Notes under the pieces: generated by a model
What the model was told of the DNA's origin: nothing
Databases searched by the model: none
Seen by the model: the letters and a program-made list of their open reading frames with translations, nothing else
Translations under genes and position numbers: made by a program
Part shown: positions 7,060 to 10,251 of the stretch, piece by piece
Layout: every line of letters begins with the position of its first letter
Numbering within the stretch: the first letter of the stretch is position 1
Assembly: GCA_964472165.1 (NCBI GenBank)
Contig: CAYYJE010000104.1
Span: 1-10,251, forward strand
From: UBA1413 sp964472165
GTDB taxonomy: Bacteria; Bacteroidota; Bacteroidia; Bacteroidales; Prolixibacteraceae
Length of the DNA: 10,251 nt
Direction of reading: 5' to 3'

Positions 7060-7952
7060 GCCTTTGCAATCCGCATGACCCTTTCCACGGCATCGTCGAT
7101 CTGTGCGGTGGTTTCCATGCCCAGGGTCATCGCGTGGATATTTCCTTTGGTAAGGGCATATTGTATCGAATGTTCCCTGTCGGTTTCCGAAGTTTTGTCG
7201 CCGTTCCCGAAAATTTTCATGGCGATGATTCCTTTTCCGTTCTTCTGTGCCCTGGCCAGGAGAGCCGACACCTCTTCCGGGGTATTGTCCATGTGCACTC
7301 CGAATGGATTGATGCGGGCCAGGATGATATCGACCCAGGGATCGTCGACAGCTTCCACCATGGCCTGCCAGTTGTGGCAGGATACCCCGACAGCTTTCAC
7401 AATTCCCTTTTCTTTGGCTTCAGAGAAACCTTCGATAAAGACTTTCTTTTCTTCTTTCCAGTTGGGACGGACCATGCAATGCATCAGCAGGATGTCGAAA
7501 TAATCGCTGCCGGTTTCCTGCCGGAAGCGGTCGAGGGTTTTGGCCACATCTCCGCTTTTCTGCCATTTGGTATCGGTGGTCCACATTTTGGTGAGCAGGG
7601 TGGTTTTATCCCTGGGGATTTCCTTCAGCGCCTCTCTCACGTAGGTGTGTGATCCGTACGAGTCGGCCATGTCAAAGAAGCGGATACCCCGGTCCCATGC
7701 ATATCGTGCTATTTTAACGAAATTTTCTTTGCCCAGCCGGGTTTGATTCGATTGCTGGTTACCCGCGATGGAACCTGTTCCCAGGGCAACACGGGGAACT
7801 TTAAGCCCTGATTTCCCTAGTTTTACCGTGTCAACCATCACCTTATCCGCTCTGCGGGAAGCGGCTTCCACAGCTCCGGTTCCCAGGAAGGTCAGCCCGG
7901 CTAACCCGGCAGCACTGGTTTGTATGAAATTGCGGCGATCGATTTTTTTCAT
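7056..7952 (-). CDS. Aldo/keto reductase with Tat signal
   Basis: Aldo/keto reductases are NAD(P)H-dependent oxidoreductases of carbonyl compounds with a TIM-barrel fold. The catalytic tetrad is complete: Asp94 and Tyr99 in FFDMADSYG, Lys122 in LLTKMW, and His158 in LLMHCM. The N-terminus is MKKIDRRNFIQ followed by a small, weakly hydrophobic stretch and a possible AVEAAS cleavage site, which is a twin-arginine (Tat) signal with Arg6 and Arg7. This implies export of the folded enzyme with its cofactor. I chose ATG 7952 (298 residues) because the in-frame codon two positions upstream is TTG and only adds MT before the signal. The substrate is unknown. The gene stands alone on its strand, divergent from the DUF5020 gene and convergent with glmM. 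I saw no clear promoter box on its strand. Confidence 0.9.
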   Translation of the reverse strand: MKKIDRRNFIQTSAAGLAGLTFLGTGAVEAASRRADKVMVDTVKLGKSGLKVPRVALGTGSIAGNQQSNQTRLGKENFVKIARYAWDRGIRFFDMADSYGSHTYVREALKEIPRDKTTLLTKMWTTDTKWQKSGDVAKTLDRFRQETGSDYFDILLMHCMVRPNWKEEKKVFIEGFSEAKEKGIVKAVGVSCHNWQAMVEAVDDPWVDIILARINPFGVHMDNTPEEVSALLARAQKNGKGIIAMKIFGNGDKTSETDREHSIQYALTKGNIHAMTLGMETTAQIDDAVERVMRIAKA

Positions 7953-7992
7953 GGTCAATTGTTATTTTTTTACGCCATTAAGATACATTTTT

Positions 7993-8022
7993 TTTGGATT
8001 TCTTTTTTTTGCTGCATTTTTG
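7993..8022 (+). promoter_or_regulatory. Promoter of the DUF5020-purine permease operon
   Basis: TTTG at 7993-7996 and CATTTTTG at 8015-8022 form a Bacteroidota-type promoter with an 18-bp spacer. The -7 box has one mismatch (C for the first T). The predicted start near 8029 gives a leader of about 35 nt. The surroundings are very T-rich on the + strand, which raises the chance of a random match. Confidence 0.5.
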
Positions 8023-8063
8023 CAAACAGGAGAAATTAAACCATTATCTAAACGATTAACAAG

Positions 8064-8756
8064 ATGAAGAGATTTTTGTTTTTTGCTTTATTGTTTCTTT
8101 TTGTGACAACGCTTTATGCCCAGAATGTGCAATTGCATTATGATGCAGGCAAAGACCGCGGTTACCTTACCACTACGGTCGAGATGTTCAAACCTGACAA
8201 ATTCGGAAGCACCTTCTTTTTTGTCGACATGGATTACAGCAGTGTCCCTGGAATCAAGGGTGTTACCCTGGCATACTGGGAAATTGCCCGTGCTTTAAAA
8301 TTCTGGGATGCTCCGGTGGCTTTTCATACGGAATATAACGGGGGATTCGGACAATGGAGCAGCGGACCGGCCAGTGGGGCTTACCAGATCAACGATGCCT
8401 TTCTGAACGGAGTGGAATACTCATGGAATGCCGGCAATTTTTCACGGGGATTGACTCTCCAGGCCATGCACAAATACATCAGGGGGAAACATGATTTTGC
8501 ATTCCAGCTGACCGGCGTTTGGTATCTCCATCTTCTGAACAATAAAGTCTCCTTTACCGGATTTGCCGATTTCTGGAGAGAGGACAATGTTTTCGGCAAC
8601 AACACCACGAAATTTGTGTTCCTGGCGGAACCCCAGCTCTGGTACAATTTCAATCCTCATTTCGCCGCAGGCGGGGAATTTGAAATCTCCAGCAATTTCG
8701 GAGGATGGGAAGGATTGCGTGGTTGCCCGACTCTTGCTTTGAAATACACCTTTTAA
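8064..8756 (+). CDS. DUF5020 family outer-membrane barrel, Tsx-like
   Basis: A 230-residue protein with a clear signal peptide (residues 1-20, ending in TTLYAQ). The mature part alternates polar and aromatic/hydrophobic residues in many short beta strands and ends in ALKYTF with a terminal Phe, the usual sorting signal for outer-membrane barrels. The length and pattern match the uncharacterised DUF5020 family of Bacteroidales. Several segments recall the nucleoside channel Tsx: STFFFVDMDYSS near the start, GVEYSWNAGNFSRGLTLQ in the middle, and VSFTGFADFWRED near the end. The gene is 11 bp upstream of a purine permease on the same strand, behind a shared promoter. A role as a nucleoside or nucleobase channel of the outer membrane is therefore inferred; it is not established for the family as far as I know. 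Confidence 0.8.
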   Translation: MKRFLFFALLFLFVTTLYAQNVQLHYDAGKDRGYLTTTVEMFKPDKFGSTFFFVDMDYSSVPGIKGVTLAYWEIARALKFWDAPVAFHTEYNGGFGQWSSGPASGAYQINDAFLNGVEYSWNAGNFSRGLTLQAMHKYIRGKHDFAFQLTGVWYLHLLNNKVSFTGFADFWREDNVFGNNTTKFVFLAEPQLWYNFNPHFAAGGEFEISSNFGGWEGLRGCPTLALKYTF

Positions 8757-8767
8757 TACATAAAGCT

Positions 8768-10069
8768 ATGCTGGAAAAATTCTTCAGACTGAAAGAGAAC
8801 GGGACTTCTGTAAGGACCGAACTGTTGGCTGGAATGACCACCTTTATGACCATGGCCTATATCCTTGCCGTGAACCCCGACATCCTCAGCGCGGCAGGGA
8901 TGGACAAGGGAGCTGTATTTTCTGCCACGGTGCTGGCCTCTGTGGTTGCCACCCTGGTGATGGCCTTTTTGGCAAAATTACCTTTTGCCCTGGCCCCCGG
9001 CATGGGCCTGAATGCTTTCTTTGCCTTTACCGTGGTTTTGGGAATGGGCCATTCATGGCAGTTTGCCCTTACCGCTGTCTTTATTGAAGGATTGATTTTC
9101 ATTTTACTTACTGTCGGAAATGTGAGGGAAATGATTGTCAATTCCATCCCGATGAACCTCAAACATGCCATCTCGGTGGGGATTGGGTTATTTATTGCGT
9201 TTCTGGGTCTGAAAAGCGCCGGAATTATCGTGAGTAATCCTGCCACTTACCTTGCCCTCGGGGATATCGTTCATGTGTCCGACAATCCCGGACCGCTGCT
9301 TGCCCTTGTCACCCTGCTGATCACGGGCGTATTGCTCGCTTTAAAGGTGAAAGGCGCCCTTCTGATCGGAATCCTGGCAGGGACAATTCTTGGATTTCCC
9401 CTCGGAGTTACCAAACTTCCCGCTCATTTTGACCTTACACCTCCCTCACTGGGCCCCGGATTCCTCCAGTTTGAATGGAAGGAGGTTTTCACGATCGACA
9501 TGCTGCTGGTCGTCTTTACCTTCCTTTTTGTGGATATTTTCGATACGGTGGGAACGCTGGTGGGCGTCTCTTCCAAAGCCAATATGCTCGATGAACAGGG
9601 CCGTATTCCCAGAGTCAAGCAGGCATTCTTTGCCGATGCCATCGGGACCACTGTGGGCGCCATGCTGGGTACCAGCACCGTCACTACTTATGTGGAGAGC
9701 GCTGCCGGAGTCAACGAAGGAGGCCGTACCGGCCTCACGTCGCTTACTGTGGCAATCCTATTCTTCCTGGCGCTGTTCCTGTCTCCCCTGTTCCTGATGA
9801 TCCCCGGAGTAGCTACGGCACCGGCCCTGATCATCGTGGGCGCCATGATGCTTACCCCTGTGAAAAACATCGAATTGGATGATTTCACCGAGTCCATCCC
9901 CGCTTTCCTGACGATGATCATGATGCCCTTGTCGCACTCCATCTCCGAAGGGATCCTTTTCGGCGTGCTGTCGTATGTACTGCTGAAAACCTTTACCGGC
10001 AGATACAGGGAGTTGTCTATCACCACCATACTTCTGGCCGTTTTGTTTATGCTGAAGTTTTGGCTGTGA
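8768..10069 (+). CDS. NCS2 purine permease, AzgA/PbuG type
   Basis: A 433-residue inner-membrane transporter of the nucleobase:cation symporter-2 (AzgA-like) group, which takes up adenine, guanine or hypoxanthine with protons. Visible signatures are ELLAGMTTFMTMAYILAVNP (18-37), APGMGLNAFFAF (76-87), FVDIFDTVGTLVG with Asp256 and Asp259 in the substrate-binding helix, and TYVESAAGVNEGGRTG with Glu310. Many hydrophobic segments span the length, consistent with 12-14 membrane helices. The ATG at 8768 is preferred; a longer frame opens at 8705 but runs back into the DUF5020 gene and adds residues foreign to the family. The gap to the DUF5020 stop is 11 bp, so the two form an operon. Which purine is preferred cannot be settled by eye. 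No convincing terminator hairpin follows the stop; there is only a T run at 10074-10080. Confidence 0.93.
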   Translation: MLEKFFRLKENGTSVRTELLAGMTTFMTMAYILAVNPDILSAAGMDKGAVFSATVLASVVATLVMAFLAKLPFALAPGMGLNAFFAFTVVLGMGHSWQFALTAVFIEGLIFILLTVGNVREMIVNSIPMNLKHAISVGIGLFIAFLGLKSAGIIVSNPATYLALGDIVHVSDNPGPLLALVTLLITGVLLALKVKGALLIGILAGTILGFPLGVTKLPAHFDLTPPSLGPGFLQFEWKEVFTIDMLLVVFTFLFVDIFDTVGTLVGVSSKANMLDEQGRIPRVKQAFFADAIGTTVGAMLGTSTVTTYVESAAGVNEGGRTGLTSLTVAILFFLALFLSPLFLMIPGVATAPALIIVGAMMLTPVKNIELDDFTESIPAFLTMIMMPLSHSISEGILFGVLSYVLLKTFTGRYRELSITTILLAVLFMLKFWL

Positions 10070-10077
10070 CATATTTT

Positions 10078-10111
10078 TTTGTGTGTGATGTAAAGATTTT
10101 TTCTATTTTTG
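10078..10111 (+). promoter_or_regulatory. Promoter of the tRNA-Val region
   Basis: TATTTTTG at 10104-10111 is a perfect TAnnTTTG -7 box and TTTG at 10078-10081 is a -33 candidate with a 22-bp spacer. Transcription would start near 10117-10121, directly at the 5' end of the broken tRNA copy rather than at the intact tRNA 75 bp further on. Confidence 0.6.
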
Positions 10112-10121
10112 CATCGCATAC

Positions 10122-10171
10122 GGGTTGTTAGCTCACCCCGATAGCTATCACGGGGGTTTAGAGCATTACCT
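10122..10171 (+). pseudogene. Broken 5' copy of tRNA-Val with a palindromic insert
   Basis: Bases 10122-10135 are identical to the first 14 bases of the intact tRNA at 10197, and 10156-10171 are identical to its bases 19-34 (10215-10230), covering the D stem 3' side and the 5' side of the anticodon stem. Between the two blocks, the four bases GTTG of the D loop are replaced by a 20-bp palindromic sequence. After 10171 the similarity stops abruptly: anticodon, variable loop, T arm and acceptor 3' strand are missing. It therefore cannot make a tRNA. The -7 box of the region sits about 10 bp upstream, which suggests that this was once the first of two tandem tRNA-Val genes. Confidence 0.75.
10136..10155 (+). 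repeat. Palindromic insert in the tRNA-Val remnant
   Basis: CCCCGATAGCTATCACGGGG contains the perfect 10-bp palindrome GATAGCTATC (10140-10149) flanked by CCCC and GGGG, with an extra AC breaking the outer symmetry. As RNA it can form a stem with a 2-nt bulge. It is not followed by a T run, so it is not an intrinsic terminator. I saw no second copy in the window. Confidence 0.65.
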
Positions 10172-10196
10172 AAGATCGTTTTGTAAAATGAAATTT

Positions 10197-10251
10197 GGGT
10201 TGTTAGCTCAGTTGGTTTAGAGCATTACCTTGACAGGGTAGGGGTCACTGG
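10197..10251 (+). tRNA. tRNA-Val (anticodon GAC), 3' end beyond window
   Basis: The cloverleaf is readable as far as the window goes. The acceptor 5' strand is GGGTTGT (10197-10203) and the D stem is GCTC/GAGC (10206-10209 with 10220-10223) around a loop with GG. The anticodon stem TTACC/GGTAG (10225-10229 with 10237-10241) encloses the loop TTGACAG. The anticodon GAC at 10232-10234 reads the valine codons GUC and GUU. The variable loop GGGTC and the 5' strand of the T stem, ACTGG, follow, and the window ends there. The first 14 bases and bases 19-34 are duplicated in the broken copy just upstream. Confidence 0.9.

Noticed and set aside
6355..7652. Long open frames antisense to glmM (6355-6945, -) and to the reductase (6936-7652, +)
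   Set aside because: Both overlap genes with intact catalytic motifs, and the translations look like random His-, Gly- and Phe-rich sequence.
8705..8767. Upstream start extending the purine permease into the DUF5020 gene
   Set aside because: The extra 21 residues are out-of-frame DUF5020 sequence, and the ATG at 8768 gives the expected permease N-terminus.
10122..10251. An intron-containing or split tRNA assembled from the two tRNA-like segments
   Set aside because: The upstream segment has no anticodon or 3' half, and the downstream tRNA is complete in itself as far as it can be read, so no splicing is needed.
10197..10251. tRNA-Val as the attachment site of an integrated element
   Set aside because: No integrase gene is visible and the duplicated part is the 5' half, whereas most tRNA attachment sites use the 3' half.

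Overview
The window looks like chromosomal DNA of a member of the Bacteroidota, probably order Bacteroidales. Several intergenic regions carry the TAnnTTTG -7 promoter box typical of that phylum, Shine-Dalgarno sequences are weak, and the phosphoglucosamine mutase and a DUF5020-type protein are of Bacteroidales type. I found no phage, transposase, CRISPR array or defence locus. Most of the window is ordinary metabolic sequence; the least expected signals are in the short non-coding stretches.

Layout. Positions 1-849 (+) are the C-terminal end of a GH2 beta-mannosidase. It converges on a full-length secreted GH2 beta-galactosidase (1033-4239, -). The 183-bp gap between them holds a Bacteroidota-type promoter, a perfect hairpin and a strong intrinsic terminator, all on the + strand, which looks like a small RNA gene. 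Just upstream of the galactosidase, on the same strand, is ispD (4263-4931), with 23 bp between them. A short divergent promoter region separates ispD from a DUF2461 gene (5002-5661, +), followed 15 bp later by glmM (5677-7059, +). glmM ends tail-to-tail, with a 4-bp overlap, on an aldo/keto reductase with a Tat signal (7056-7952, -). From a second divergent promoter region run a small outer-membrane barrel of DUF5020/Tsx type (8064-8756, +) and, 11 bp later, an AzgA/PbuG-type purine permease (8768-10069, +). The window ends with a promoter, a broken 5' copy of tRNA-Val carrying a 20-bp palindromic insert, and an intact tRNA-Val(GAC) cut off by the window edge.

How the genes fit together. The two GH2 enzymes suggest trimming of mannose- and galactose-containing glycans. 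IspD (isoprenoid precursors) and GlmM (UDP-GlcNAc precursors) are housekeeping enzymes. DUF5020 plus the permease form a plausible two-membrane purine uptake pair: an outer-membrane channel and an inner-membrane proton symporter.

Most worth checking: the decayed tRNA-Val copy with its palindromic insert, the candidate small RNA at 953-1034, and the inferred nucleobase/nucleoside channel role of the DUF5020 protein.
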